A DNA stretch of 64,000 bases from Chondrosia reniformis (lineage: Eukaryota > Porifera > Demospongiae > Chondrillida > Chondrillidae), in assembly GCA_947172415.1 (NCBI GenBank), contig OX359194.1, positions 8,518,401 through 8,582,400 of the forward strand, written 5' to 3'. Positions 54,501 through 64,000 of the stretch are shown here, in pieces (the stretch's first letter is position 1; each line of letters starts with the position of its first letter). The notes below the pieces were generated by a model. That model worked only from the letters and a program-made list of their open reading frames with translations, was not told where the DNA came from and made no database searches. Both the position numbers and the translations under genes were made by a program.

Positions 54501-57500
54501 TTCCCCTATAGGCTCTTTTTACAGAATAGGCATATAGCATGTAGGAAAATGGTATCTTAGATTTTTCATATGAGGAATATTAGTGGACTTACTCTAGAAA
54601 ATCGGTTGAGAAATGACTTTGGAAGCTGCTTCCGTCCTCCTCCTTGTGACACTGGATTTTGACAAGCAAAGATGCGTGTCTTCTTAGAAACAGTAAAGGA
54701 CCTGTCTAAAGCTGGGAGATAGACCTACCCAGGGGAGGGGGAGGGTATAGTGTACTGGGGTTACGGATATAGTACACTACTGACCTCTCCTCTGTGGTCA
54801 AAACAAGCGTTCAGTCCCTCCAAGACTGCCTGGGAAGCTAGATTCATCTACACACAATAGTCAGATTACTACAGCCCGTGCAGGAGCTATTGCAGTACAC
54901 CTGCCTGTCATACCTCGTCCAGTACTATCCACTCCCCACACTTGAGAGCTCTCAGGAAAGGTCCGTCTCTCCAGACAAATCTGACACTTGCACTTGTCTC
55001 ATCGGGAAGGTCTGATCCAAAGAGTTCAGAGAGGTCCTTTGGTGATTGCGTAACAATGAGAAAATGGCTGCCAACATATTATTCAAACACTTCAAACATA
55101 CCGTTTGCTCGGAGAGACATATTCTTGTTAGTGTGTGTCCACTGGACCTAGCAAGTGCTGAGACAAGCGAGGTCTTGCCCACTCCAGGAGGACCTTCCAG
55201 GAGGAGGGGCTTGGAGATCTGCAATGCTCTCAATATCCTAAAGGCATTTCCTTTTGGTCCTGAACAAAGGCATCTCCATCAACACCAACAAAACGGCACA
55301 CAAGTTGTGAGACTCACCATCTGCCTCCAAATTGTACGACACTTCAGTGTCTGTGGAGCCAGGTCCTATACGTTCATTAATTAAACAATCAGTTGATGAC
55401 ACATTTAGAGTTGCTACAGACAGCTAGTACATTTAGCTGAGTTCACACCTCTGGGAATGTAGAAGGGATGAATGCCAAAAGAATCCTCTCTTGACAATGG
55501 AGCTGCAACCTCTCCCTCTTCGAGGGGCACCTGCAATTGTACCAGGATACCCTTCAGACAGGACTGTGCGGCACAGTACAACATGTGGTACTGCTGGGTG
55601 TCTATGGGGAGGGGATCCAGGAACACGAGGCAGGCTCCATGGTAACAGGCCTCCCTTGGCAACAAGGCACCAGACGACACTGTTGCATTGATAAAGTGGA
55701 TCCAACACATGAGATCTCGTATGCTGGTCACCGGTCTGTGTTGCAAGAGTGGACAGGATGGCAGTAATTAACACAAATATGGCTACCTACCAAGAGACAA
55801 CACTGACTTGTATTTCTGCTGCTTTTGGAGCCATTCAATGAACTCTATGATTGCTGTGTCCCAGGACACACTCTCCATGACCTTCTCCTTCAAAAGGTTG
55901 TGTTGTGCAATCAATTTTAGACTACTACAAACACTAGTGCTGGACGGACACCACAATTCAGTAAATCGATTGCGCAATGCTGGAGATAACTGGGAACAGA
56001 ATAGCAAGTACACTATCTCAAACACACAAATGAGTGTCAAGCATTACAAGTGTACCTCTCTCTTCCCATAGTCTCCCCCAGGGTTCATTGTGGAGAGGAG
56101 ACAGAAGCCTCTCTTTGCCGTCACCTCGTAAGCCACTCCCAGTTCATTGCCTCTCTCCGCCACCAACACCTTGCATTCTGGTTCTAGTACAGAGTTCAAA
56201 CGCTCCAATACTGCATCTTCAGCCAATGATATTTCATCAATCAGTAGTGCGGCACCCTCTGACATTGCTTGTACAAGGACACCATCTTGCCATTCAAACA
56301 GACGAGAGACTTCCTAATATGGTAAAGTGACATATTAACATTTCACATAAACACTCTCTACACTTCACTTACCTCTCCCTCTTTGCCGTGTCTAGCGGGT
56401 CTGAGACCTCCCAGGAAGTCTGAAGCTTCAGTGTACATGTGACAGTTGATGGAGTACATCTTCCTCTTCGACAGACAACACATGAGTTGGCATATGGTTG
56501 TCTTGCCACACCTATGGTAAGGACAGAGGTGGAGGGTGGAGGAGGGTGGAGTTGGGTGGAGGAGGGTGGAGGAGGGTGGAGGAGGGTGGAGGAGGGTGGA
56601 GGAGGGTGGAGGAGGGTGGAGTTGGGTGGAGGAGGGTGGAGGTGGGTGGAGAAGGAGGATGTCTGGTGAACAAACCCAGTTTCTCCAACCAGTAAAACGG
56701 GTTCACTGAACTGAATGGCCCTTCCAACCAACACTGCCAACCTCTTCATTTCCCTTGTCCAGACAATGTGGGCAAATTCCTCACACTTGTGGTTGATGAC
56801 CTCTGATAAGATGGGACCTGACACAAGTGTTCCTGTGAGGACACAATACAGTCAGTTGTATGACACTATTGCATAATGATATGACAAGTACCTTCTACTG
56901 AATTCCAGCCAAAAACCGATTCTGGATTTACAGTTCTCTTGAAATGGGTCCTCAAGACACTGACAATTGCTTCTTCATCTCCTTGCTTCCGAGCTCTTCC
57001 AGCCAAAATGAGATAACCTGAACATTAGAGATTGACATGCTTCACAGACAAGCCCAACAAGTTGATTATAAGAAACACACCATCTTCAGCCAAAACCTGT
57101 TCCCAGTCATTGAATGTATCCTTGGCGTCCATTTTGCTGTAGCGATTGGCCCATTTGAACAAGTCCCTCAGAGTGATGAGACCATGCTTGCCTGCAAACA
57201 CACCACTTGTGGTTCTGTGGCACTAGATAAGGAGGAGGAAGGTGGAGAAAGTCTACATTGGCACACAAGTCTACAGTGGGTGAGTTGGAGAGGAGTACTT
57301 GAAGATCCTGCATGACAGCTACCATCTTCTTTGCATAAGATTCTGGAATGCCACATTTTTCATACAGTATGTTAATTAGTTCATTGGCAGGGATCTCCTC
57401 AAAGTGCAACTCTATAAATCTGTTTCTGAAAGCTCTCGACAAAAACTACATGAAACAGGCAAACCATTTCATGTCATGTCAGTAGGGGCGTGGCCATCCA

Positions 57501-60500
57501 CCCACACCTTCCTGCCTCCGTATGCTCCAGGAGGATTCTGTGTCCCAAACAGCATGAAGTGTGGGTGGGCCTTTACAAGGGTATGCGTCTCTGTAATAAA
57601 CAGTTCTCGATTGTCATCCAGCACCTACAGTTGACCGATATAGTGAACCACAAGTGTTTTACAGTATAGCTGGTCCAGATTACCCTATTTAGTGCCTCTA
57701 GTACTTCAGTGGGTGCCAAGTTTAACTCATCAAGTATCACCCAATAACCCTGTCTCATCGCCTCCACCAGCACACCTTTGAGGTAAATAATGTAAACAGG
57801 TTGGTACAGCACATGTAAACAAGTACACACAGCACATGTAAACAGGTACACACAGCATATGTAAACAGGTACACACAGCACATGTAAACAAGTACACACA
57901 GCACATGTAAACAAGTACACACAGCACATGTAAACAAGTACACACAGCACATGTAAACAGGTACACACAGCACATGTAAACAAGTACACACAGCACATGT
58001 AAACAAGTACACACAGCACATGTAAACAAGTACACACAGCACATGTAAACAAGTACACACAGCACATGTAAACAAGTACACACAGCACATGTAAACAAGT
58101 ACACACAGCACATGTAAAGAGGTACACACAGCACATGTAAACAGGTACACACAGCACATGTAAACAAGTACACACAGCACATGTAAACAAGTAAACACAG
58201 CACAAGTAAACAAGGTGGCACCTTCTCTGAAGACTAGTTTTCCCGAGTGGTCTGCAGTGTAGAGTCCGATGTACTCCTGAATGTCTGTGTGCTCGTGGTT
58301 GTTGATGCGGATACACTTGTGTCCCGTCACCTCTGCCAGCCAGCGGATCAGGCTGGTCTTACCCGAGGAGGTGTGGCCTTGTAGCAGCACTGGAAAGCGG
58401 CTGTCAACAGAAGGAGGGTTAGGGTTAGGGAGGGAGTCACTTTACGTAACTGACACAGGAACCAGTCCCACCTTCCGGAAATGATTCTGGAGAGCTTGGC
58501 AAGGTTATCCCTCACAGAGGGTGTCAACACATATCCTGGGGGCGTGGCTGGGGCCAGTGACCCCGCCTCCACCCAGTATCCCTCCACCTTGACCCACCCA
58601 GCAGACTTGGGGTGTGGAAGTGGAGCCCTTATCACATCGGAGGAGAGATTGAGGTGCTTCTGACAGACACTCTCAACAATGCAGTGCTGATCTCTGGTCA
58701 CTTGAGACACGAAACTCATGCACAGCCCCTGAGAGATGATATGCAGCTTAACAAGAGAAAGGGGGCGGCAAGGGGTACGTACTTCATAGAGAGACCTTGC
58801 AATGTTGGAGCAATGCAAACTTGAGGCAAACCGCAGCGCTCTACAAAGTGTCCTCAAACTGTGGACCAGAGAGAGATTTGATCTATGTACCGGCTGAAGT
58901 TGTGTTCCAGTGGCACTCACCTGAAATGTGGCTTTCTGCCCATGCCATCCGAGAGCCTGTCTTCTGAAAGTTTCTTTATTTCTCTATAAAACCTGACACA
59001 TAGTAACATCACCTTAACATACAGCAGAGGTGAGGTGACATTAAACATACTTGATGACACTATCACTTATATCCAAGGGGAGATCAGTGCCAGGTAGGTA
59101 GCTGTGGATCAGCTGCCTAAGGTCCTCTTGAGTTGTCATCTCTTCAACATAAAATTCTGTAAACCTATTTGGATACCACATACATGTTGCCATGGTAACT
59201 TGACATCACCATGGCTACTAATGTACCTGTTTCTGATATGCGGAGGAAGAGGTGCCTTCCCGTGGTCAGTGGCAGGATTCATGCACCCAAATATTCTAAA
59301 CTCTTCACTTCTTCGGACACATTCTGTGTCACTAAGTAGACAGAGAGCACATGCAATGATCTTATGTTGTACTGATATTCACTTGAACCCACCCCCTGTC
59401 AATGAGTGGGAATGTCCCCTCGGAGCTCTCAATAAGACTACTGAGGCACTGGAGGGTCTCAGGAGCTGCCAAGTTGATCTCATCCAGCAGGATCCACCAT
59501 CCTTGAGTCATGGCCTGGACAAGACTTCCCTGCAGACACAGAATGGTCATACTTGAACTGGAGATAAGACAACCACAAGCATTTCAACTGATTGTGTACT
59601 TCAACAAAGGAAAATGCCATTGTTCCTTCAGCTTTAGAAAGCTGTTCAAAGACCCTTTTCAATTTTGTTAAAAGTTCTTCCCAATCTTCAGTTAGATTGG
59701 ATGAAGCCTTTCCTACTCCAGCCTTTGCAGAATGGATCATCAGTTTTAACAATGTCTTCCACTTTCCAGACATAAACGTACTCTAAATCAAACATTTCAC
59801 CTGAAGGCACGCACAAGATGGCCGGCACAAGATGGTGTATAGGTACCTGTATATAGCCTAGAAATTCTGTATTCTGCTTCACTGAAAATGTCCTTCTAAA
59901 AAGGAACTCAAACGTCTCTCTCAAGGGCTTGATCAGTACACCGACATCCACTGGTTTGAACCTAATAGAGAAAGATAATTGATAGCACAAGACAGTACAC
60001 TCCTCGGACCCTCTCTCACCCTCCGAGGAGGTCACTGCTGTCACTCTGTTGGCTCATGTTGACCACCACAAGCTTGTGACCTGGGAACAGGAAGTTTAGT
60101 GTGAGAACAGGAAGTTCAGTGTAGGAACAGGAAGTTCAGTGTGGGAACAAGAAGTTCAAAAGCATTTGGCATGTAGCTAACCAGTGACTTGAGAGAGGTA
60201 GCTGAGAGCTGCAGTCTTGCCAACTCCGGTCTCTCCAACAAGAAGCACTGGCTCTTTCATTTGAATGCATCTGGTCACTCTCTCCAGAAGATACAGAGAC
60301 TGCTGTGTGTGGGCGTAAGGCAGCTTCCCAACTGGTGCATTCCTATTAATGCTCTCCTCACTGGATGTGAGGTAGGCTCGACCAACAGACATGCAAGTCT
60401 CTCCGATCTGAATGGAGGGCTTACGGTCCGACCACAGGTACTGCACCTGAAAGGGAGGGTCAGAAGAGACAAGTAAACATGTGGTCAATTGGAACAGCCA

Positions 60501-61992
60501 TTTTTAATTAGTTTGAGGCTCTCTTGACAAACCTTTTCAGAACTGATATTCTGAAACACTTGTACTACAACAGAAATATGCTGGTTCAGAGCTGCTCTAC
60601 ATTCACCTCCAAAGGACACGTCCAGACATTCCAACACAGCATCTTCCACCGAACACAAGTAGCCGTCACTTGACACTATAGTGCTCAGTCGATTGCACAA
60701 CTTGAAGAGACACCTAATGCCACAAAGTGAAGAACAAAGTGACAACACAGTCACTGCACTTGTTTAGTATTCCAGTACTAACCTCATCTCGAGGTTGACT
60801 TGCTCTTGTAGTTTTATAAGATTTGGTGCAAAGTTTTTTAAATTTGGAAATAGCTCAGAAATTATCTAATTTTAAAAATTTTGGATCACTCACAAGGAGT
60901 CATTGTTGCCATGGCTACAACATACCTCTATAATGACATTTCTACCAAGTGGTGTGATGGAGATTTTGAAGAACTTGTTTTCAAGAACTTCAAACAATCT
61001 GGAACTCGGACTAACAGTGCTGCCAGTGGGGCTCAATCTGCAGAGACAAGCAGAGTGTCTAGTCTGAGGGAGATGACAGAGAAGGAGATCTCACCTTCTG
61101 GTGGCAATGAGCCTGAATGAGTCGGCAGCCCTCAGGGGATCCTTGTAACCAGGCAACAATAGAGTGCCGTACTTTACCAGCGGTATTAACAGGGACACCT
61201 ACACAGCAGCGGACACACACACACAAGTACACGACCAGCAGTCCTACCAATAGAGTGAGGACACTTACAACGTCCGGAGGTGCTCTATCAATGTCCTCAA
61301 TTAGAATCCACTTCTTACTTAATATTGCCTGAGCACACAATATTATATGTAAAGCATGCCAATGTAATACATATAAATAAGATGTCTTATGACAGCTGAC
61401 TCACTGAGGCGAGTACTCCAGGCTTCCATACAAAGTCTCCAGGTGTCCCAGTGCACACAAACGTCCCAACTAGCACCTGTGAGCAATGACCTTTCCACTT
61501 AAAGAAGTGTGACCCACTTTACTGACCTCACCTTGCTATCCACCTGTTCCCCCATGAATATAGTTATACACTCACACACGTGAGAGACTCCATTGATAAG
61601 AGAGTTCACTAAAACTGTCTTGCCACACCCACCCGGACCCTCCACCAAGACGGCACGCCTCTCCACCAATATGGACAACAGATCTCTGAGAGCACTTTTA
61701 AAGTTTTCACTCATCACAACCTGCACAGAACCACATATTGATAGGTACATTGCTACTTCAGGAGTGCTCCCGACAGTGGCACTGCCTAAGAAATCATTAA
61801 CAATCGCTCGCTAGTGCGTACTTGTCTATTTCTTGCAATTTCCTGCAGCAACCTCTCTTCCGTTAGGAGCTCTGGAAACTCATCACTTAGCTTACGCCAC
61901 GCGCTGCGTAACACAAGTAGTCGTGAGATGATTAGCAAAGAAATACGTTAAAATATTAAAGCTTACAGATCTCCCAAAGGTCCACCAGCCAT
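38906..61992 (-). CDS. MDN1: Midasin (MDN1/Rea1), AAA ATPase of 60S ribosome maturation
   Basis: Giant spliced gene, about 23 kb, dozens of small exons. First exons 61967-61992, 61822-61903, 61532-61720; last exons 39167-39211 and 38906-39037 (TAG). Order: short N-terminus; six AAA modules with P-loops GPGGCGKT, GETGVGKT, GHTSSGKT, GETGCGKT, GPPGVGKT and GPSKSGKS; long linker (about 44000-52200; e.g. LRWNDGNYWAIKEGIRK near 46120-46180); D/E-rich region (about 40450-43230); MIDAS domain with DDSSSM. Midasin works in the nucleolus and nucleoplasm, pulling assembly factors (Ytm1/WDR12, Rsa4/NLE1) off pre-60S particles through the MIDAS domain. Only about 62 residues precede the first P-loop, against roughly 300 in human. 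The sixth module has a degenerate Walker B (LVITNANFC), as in other midasins. It diverges from TYW2 and converges on EMI-BPI gene B. Confidence 0.93.
40450..43230 (-). other. MDN1 acidic D/E-rich region exons
   Basis: Short exons encode strongly acidic, low-complexity protein (e.g. DSEIEIESEDSEIELELD near 40630, and NEEEEPEEDLNEKMGDLGND near 42680-42740). Basic patches such as KKRGSPKRRRP (near 41340) resemble nuclear localisation signals. Midasins have a flexible acidic tether here between the linker and the MIDAS domain. Confidence 0.8.
42961..43049. repeat. 19-bp minisatellite in an MDN1 intron
   Basis: About 4.7 copies of a 19-bp unit (TGCCAGTATATTGTGAGTG) between acidic-region exons. 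Confidence 0.88.
44212..44343. repeat. GTGAGG purine-rich repeat in an MDN1 intron
   Basis: Imperfect hexanucleotide array (GTGAGG with GTGAGT and GGGAGG variants), about 130 bp. On the sense (minus) strand it is pyrimidine-rich. Confidence 0.85.
46551..46606. repeat. GAGAGG hexanucleotide repeat in an MDN1 intron
   Basis: Nine to ten GGAGAG units, pure purine on the plus strand, so a polypyrimidine tract on the MDN1 sense strand. Confidence 0.88.
51428..51540. repeat. CA microsatellite with CACACT interruptions
   Basis: About 110 bp of (CA)n with blocks of CACACT, in an MDN1 linker-region intron. Confidence 0.9.
52250..53335 (-). other. MDN1 AAA6 exons
   Basis: P-loop GPSKSGKSSLVHSLAQLTG (about 53270-53330), then NSSMDTTDL. 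The Walker B region reads LREGHWLVITNANFC, without the acidic pair, followed by SPSVLDRLNALLEPGGVLTL (about 52440-52490). The loss of Walker B acids in AAA6 is shared with other midasins. Confidence 0.8.
53978..54050. repeat. GAGAGG purine repeat in an MDN1 intron
   Basis: Imperfect GAGAGGGAGAGG array of about 70 bp; pyrimidine-rich on the sense strand. Confidence 0.85.
54080..55233 (-). other. MDN1 AAA5 exons
   Basis: MRALQISKPLLLEGPPGVGK (P-loop, about 55175-55233), then ALKCGEWIVLDE (Walker B, about 54910-54945) and SQAVLEGLNACFDHRGE (about 54790-54850). Both active-site motifs are intact. Confidence 0.85.
55900..56824 (-). other. MDN1 AAA4 exons; P-loop split by an intron
   Basis: Exon ending at 56676 carries RRLAVLVGRAIQFSEP-like sequence up to LLVGETG. 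The intron 56512-56675 interrupts the P-loop, and the next exon resumes CGKTTICQLM. Walker B is ALLIDEISLAEDAVLERLN (about 56205-56265), with STMNPGGDYGK (about 56055-56095). Joined, the P-loop is a normal GETGCGKT. Confidence 0.85.
56521..56652. repeat. 11-bp GGTGGAGGAGG minisatellite in the P-loop intron of MDN1 AAA4
   Basis: About twelve 11-bp purine/G-rich units (GTTGG variants) make up most of the 164-bp intron 56512-56675. Confidence 0.9.
57100..58390 (-). other. MDN1 AAA3 exons
   Basis: P-loop LLQGHTSSGKTSLIRWLAE (about 58330-58390) followed by INNHEHTDIQEYIGLYTADH. After a minisatellite-filled intron comes EAMRQGYWVILDELNLAPT (Walker B, about 57705-57770), then FRNRFIELHFEEIPANELI (about 57370-57430). 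Confidence 0.85.
57800..58214. repeat. 23-bp minisatellite in an MDN1 AAA3 intron, about 18 copies
   Basis: Near-identical 23-bp units (core CAGCACATGTAAACAAGTAC; aagt/aggt variants). Since 23 is not a multiple of three, the repeat reads in all frames and gives long artefactual Cys/Leu/Val-rich frames on the minus strand. Confidence 0.93.
59400..60480 (-). other. MDN1 AAA2 exons
   Basis: P-loop EPVLLVGETGVGKTAALSYL (about 60195-60255); QNTEFLGYIQ-type insert (about 59845-59875); Walker B GWWILLDEINLAAPETLQ (about 59455-59515). Confidence 0.85.
60083..60150. repeat. 20-bp repeat in an MDN1 AAA2 intron
   Basis: About 3.5 copies of a 20-bp unit (GGAACAGGAAGTTCAGTGTG), containing ETS-like GGAA cores, in the intron next to the AAA2 P-loop exon. 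Confidence 0.8.
61250..61992 (-). other. MDN1 N-terminus and AAA1 exons
   Basis: Exons 61967-61992 and 61822-61903 give a 36-residue start (MAGGPLGDL, then AWRKLSDEFPELLTEERLL). Exon 61532-61720 gives RRAVLVEGPGGCGKT (P-loop), and about 61270-61330 gives KKWILIEDIDRAPPDVVSV (Walker B). The usual several-hundred-residue N-terminal domain is missing, and the TYW2 start codon is only 93 bp upstream. Confidence 0.8.
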
Positions 61993-62085
61993 TTTAACCT
62001 ATACAGCACTGGTACTTCAGATGACTCTCGTGTGATTTGAAGAAAACCCCCGAGAGACTAAGGGAAATTCCCTATTGGGGCATAA
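61993..62085. promoter_or_regulatory. Shared bidirectional promoter, MDN1 / TYW2
   Basis: The start codons of MDN1 (61992, minus) and TYW2 (62086, plus) are separated by 93 bp. No TATA box is obvious in this interval. Confidence 0.55.
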
Positions 62086-63528
62086 ATGGCCGACCTACAA
62101 TCTTTAGTAGTCGTCGTGGATAAGAGTCGAATTCAAAGCACTATGTAAGTCATATGTAAGTAAATAGAGTTTGGATATCATTAAATTATATTTAATGCTC
62201 GAATCTTCCTTTATCTAAAGAAATGCTTTGGACAGGAATGGACTGCTTGATAGATCTAGAAGGACCATATTCCAACAAGGGAGCGGTCTGGTACCTGTCG
62301 CCCAAGAACCTCTTCCGAACAATAAAGACTTGTTAGCGTTAGATGAGTTGCTGACTACAGAGACGGGCAGTATTGCGTTTGCTTGCAGTAGACGTGACTC
62401 CAGGAAGAGAACAGTTGTATCTCCGCACACCAAATTGTTAAAGAATGTTAGAGAGAGTTTTGCAGATATTAATAGCGATCAGTTACTGAAGGAAGTTCCC
62501 AAATCTTGGGAACGTGTTGGCGATGTTCTTATTTTTCCCAGAGAGGCCTTTAGGAGTCCTTGCTGGTCAGCGCTTGGGGATGAACTGTGGAGAACAGTTG
62601 CCGCCACTTTCAGTGTGTCAAAGTTAGCAAGAGGTCACCAGATCGAAGGGGATGGATTTAGAACACCTAAACTAGAGCTGTTGCTAGGCAACAATGGCTG
62701 GACCAAACACAGGGAAAATGGCATTATTTATGTTTTGGATGTTACCCGGTCAATGTTTGCATCTGGTAACACTGCAGAGAGGGTGCGGGTTGGACAGCTC
62801 TCCTGTGAGGGAGAGACAGTGGTGGACATGTACGCCGGTATTGGCTACTTTACACTGCCTTACATTCTCAAGGCCAATGCTGAGGTAGTTCACGCTTGCG
62901 AGTGGAATCCAGTAGCAGTTGAAGGCTTAAAGTGCGCACTGGAGGCCAATAGAGTTGGACCGGGAAAGTGTGTTATTCACTTTGGGGACAACAGCAAGGT
63001 AGGTACCTCTGACATCGTTCCATTACATTAGATATGCTTCTTCACATATTTACTGTACATTGTTCAGAGCTAATTGCTTCAAATAAACTGATTAGAGAAT
63101 TAACTAATTTTGTTTAGTAGAATATCATCTGAACTTGTCATTAGGTGTGTCCAGTTGGTATTGCCGACAGGGTCAACCTGGGACTGATTCCCTCCAGTGA
63201 GGAGGGCTGGACCACGGCCTGCAGAGCACTGAGACCAGATTCAGGAGGCTCACTGCACATACATGGATGTGTGAATGTGAAAAGTGGGTCCTGCTTGGGG
63301 GCGGGTCCTAACACTGGTCTGGAGCCCAGACAGTTGAAGAAGATGGAACATTATAGAGCCTGGTCTGAAGAGGCTAAAATGAGGATTAAAGTGCTACTTA
63401 CACAGCAACACAAGTCTGACTGGACAGTCAGTATAACCAACATTTCTCATGTTAAGCCATATGCTCCTCATATAGAGCATATTGTGGTAGACTTGATCTG
63501 TAAACCCACATCTAATATACAATGTTAG
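62086..63528 (+). CDS. TYW2: tRNA wybutosine-synthesizing protein 2 homolog (TYW2/TRMT12)
   Basis: Three exons, 62086-62144, 62221-62998 and 63145-63528 (TAG), close on 1221 nt (406 residues). The class I SAM-binding core is clear: GDVLIFPREAF, FRTPKLELLLG, YVLDVTRSMFASGN, VVDMYAGIGYFTLPYI, VHACEWNPVAVEGLK, HFGDN, then ADRVNLGLIPSSEEGW and HIHGCVNV. The enzyme moves the 3-amino-3-carboxypropyl group of SAM to the tricyclic guanosine at position 37 of tRNA-Phe during wybutosine synthesis in the cytoplasm. RVNLGLIPSSEEGW and the DVTRSMFASGN loop favour TYW2 over the methyltransferase TRM5. The start is the first ATG of a short exon whose phase joins exon 2. Confidence 0.93.
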
Positions 63529-63535
63529 AAATTAC

Positions 63536-63541
63536 AATAAA
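63536..63541 (+). terminator. Poly(A) signal of TYW2
   Basis: AATAAA starts only 8 bp after the TYW2 stop codon, so the 3' UTR is very short. The next gene on the minus strand ends at 63629. Confidence 0.6.
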
Positions 63542-63628
63542 ATACTATGAACTATTTGATGGAAATGACAAAATGTTTACCAAAGCATATTGAAGCATTG
63601 ACCTGTCACTACTACTACTGGGGAATAA

Positions 63629-64000
63629 TTAATTTGTGACTTGTACTTTGGCCGTGGCCTTCTTGCTGTTGCACTTGCAAATCATTAGGGCTGTGAGGAT
63701 GGGCACTGAAGCGAACACTACCAGTCCCACCAGAGAGCCTACCGCAACACCGATGATCTGTCCAGTATTGAGGGGAGCAGATGTAGCTCCAGTTGGAGCA
63801 GGTTGACCAACAGACACTTGAGATGAACTAGTCGCGAGAGATGTGTCTTCAGAGGACGTGGTCGCTACCTCTGAGGTAGAGCTAACGGCTGGAGAATCAG
63901 AGGACGTGGTCGCTACCTCTGAGGTAGAGCTAACGGCTGGAGAATCAGAGGACGTGGTCGCTACCTCTGAGGTAGAGCTAACGGCTGGAGAATCAGAGGA
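63629..64000 (-). CDS. Mucin-like single-pass membrane protein, 3' part (5' end outside window)
   Basis: Minus-strand open frame from the window edge to the stop at 63629. Visible protein: Ser/Thr-rich repeats (SSDSPAVSSTSEVATT), a stalk (VSVGQPAPTGATSAPLN), one hydrophobic segment of about 26 residues (IIGVAVGSLVGLVVFASVPI and on), and a short cytoplasmic tail starting CKCNSKKATAK. This is the layout of a type I, probably O-glycosylated, surface protein. No ectodomain is visible, so family and function are unknown. Splicing upstream of the repeats cannot be judged. Confidence 0.65.
   Translation of the reverse strand, partial: SSDSPAVSSTSEVATTSSDSPAVSSTSEVATTSSDSPAVSSTSEVATTSSEDTSLATSSSQVSVGQPAPTGATSAPLNTGQIIGVAVGSLVGLVVFASVPILTALMICKCNSKKATAKVQVTN
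63851..64000. repeat. Translated 48-bp repeat of the mucin-like gene
   Basis: Units start at 63851, 63899 and 63947 and appear identical over 48 bp, each encoding 16 Ser/Thr-rich residues. The array continues past the window end. Confidence 0.92.

Noticed and set aside
57573..58390. Cys/Leu/Val-rich open frames of repeated VYLFTCAVCTCLHVLC type
   Set aside because: A 23-bp array inside an MDN1 intron, readable in all frames. Only the flanking P-loop and Walker B parts are coding.
58418..58430. Two TTAGGG telomere-like units
   Set aside because: Only two units inside an intron of a gene; consistent with chance in a G-rich stretch.

Overview
The window is animal nuclear DNA, most likely from a sponge (a compact demosponge genome such as Amphimedon would fit). 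This is inferred from many introns of about 50-100 bp, gene starts only tens of bases apart, an AT-rich background, and a protein set typical of Metazoa (HOOK, NIPBL, EMI, calcium-binding EGF, Ig and FN3 domains). There are no bacterial operons, tRNA or rRNA genes, or CRISPR arrays. Exon coordinates were derived by hand from splice signals, reading phase and similarity to known families.

Layout. 1-4750 (+): 3' part of the cohesin loader NIPBL/SCC2. 5171-5710 (+): transcription elongation factor ELOF1. 5854-10046 (-): a complete HOOK dynein adaptor, tail to tail with ELOF1. 10103-18375 (+): a TUT4/TUT7-type terminal uridylyltransferase starting 56 bp from HOOK, with several minisatellites in introns and exons. 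18376-21325: gene-poor, apart from a GC-richer block (18880-19800) that looks like a decayed or non-coding locus.

21326-39211 is a tandem segmental duplication of about 9 kb. Each unit holds one intact gene (22439-29600 and 31470-38411) for a secreted protein of about 820-850 residues with the order signal peptide - EMI - EGF - cbEGF - Ig - FN3 - BPI/LBP lipid-binding fold. I know of no described protein with this order, and it is the most interesting content here: a candidate lipid or LPS recognition module fused to matrix and adhesion modules. The two copies are nearly identical in introns and in most BPI exons, but the Ig exon differs almost only at amino-acid-changing positions.

38906-61992 (-): midasin (MDN1), the giant AAA ATPase of 60S ribosome maturation, with six AAA modules, linker, acidic region and MIDAS domain. 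Its last two exons lie inside duplication unit B, and unit A carries a relic copy of them. 62086-63528 (+): TYW2/TRMT12, a wybutosine tRNA-modification enzyme, divergent from MDN1 with 93 bp between the start codons. 63629-64000 (-): 3' end of a mucin-like single-pass membrane protein cut by the window edge.

Apart from the duplicated pair, the genes are housekeeping genes in a compact arrangement (divergent and convergent pairs). The other notable trait is the density of minisatellites of 11-47 bp, mostly intronic, two of them translated.
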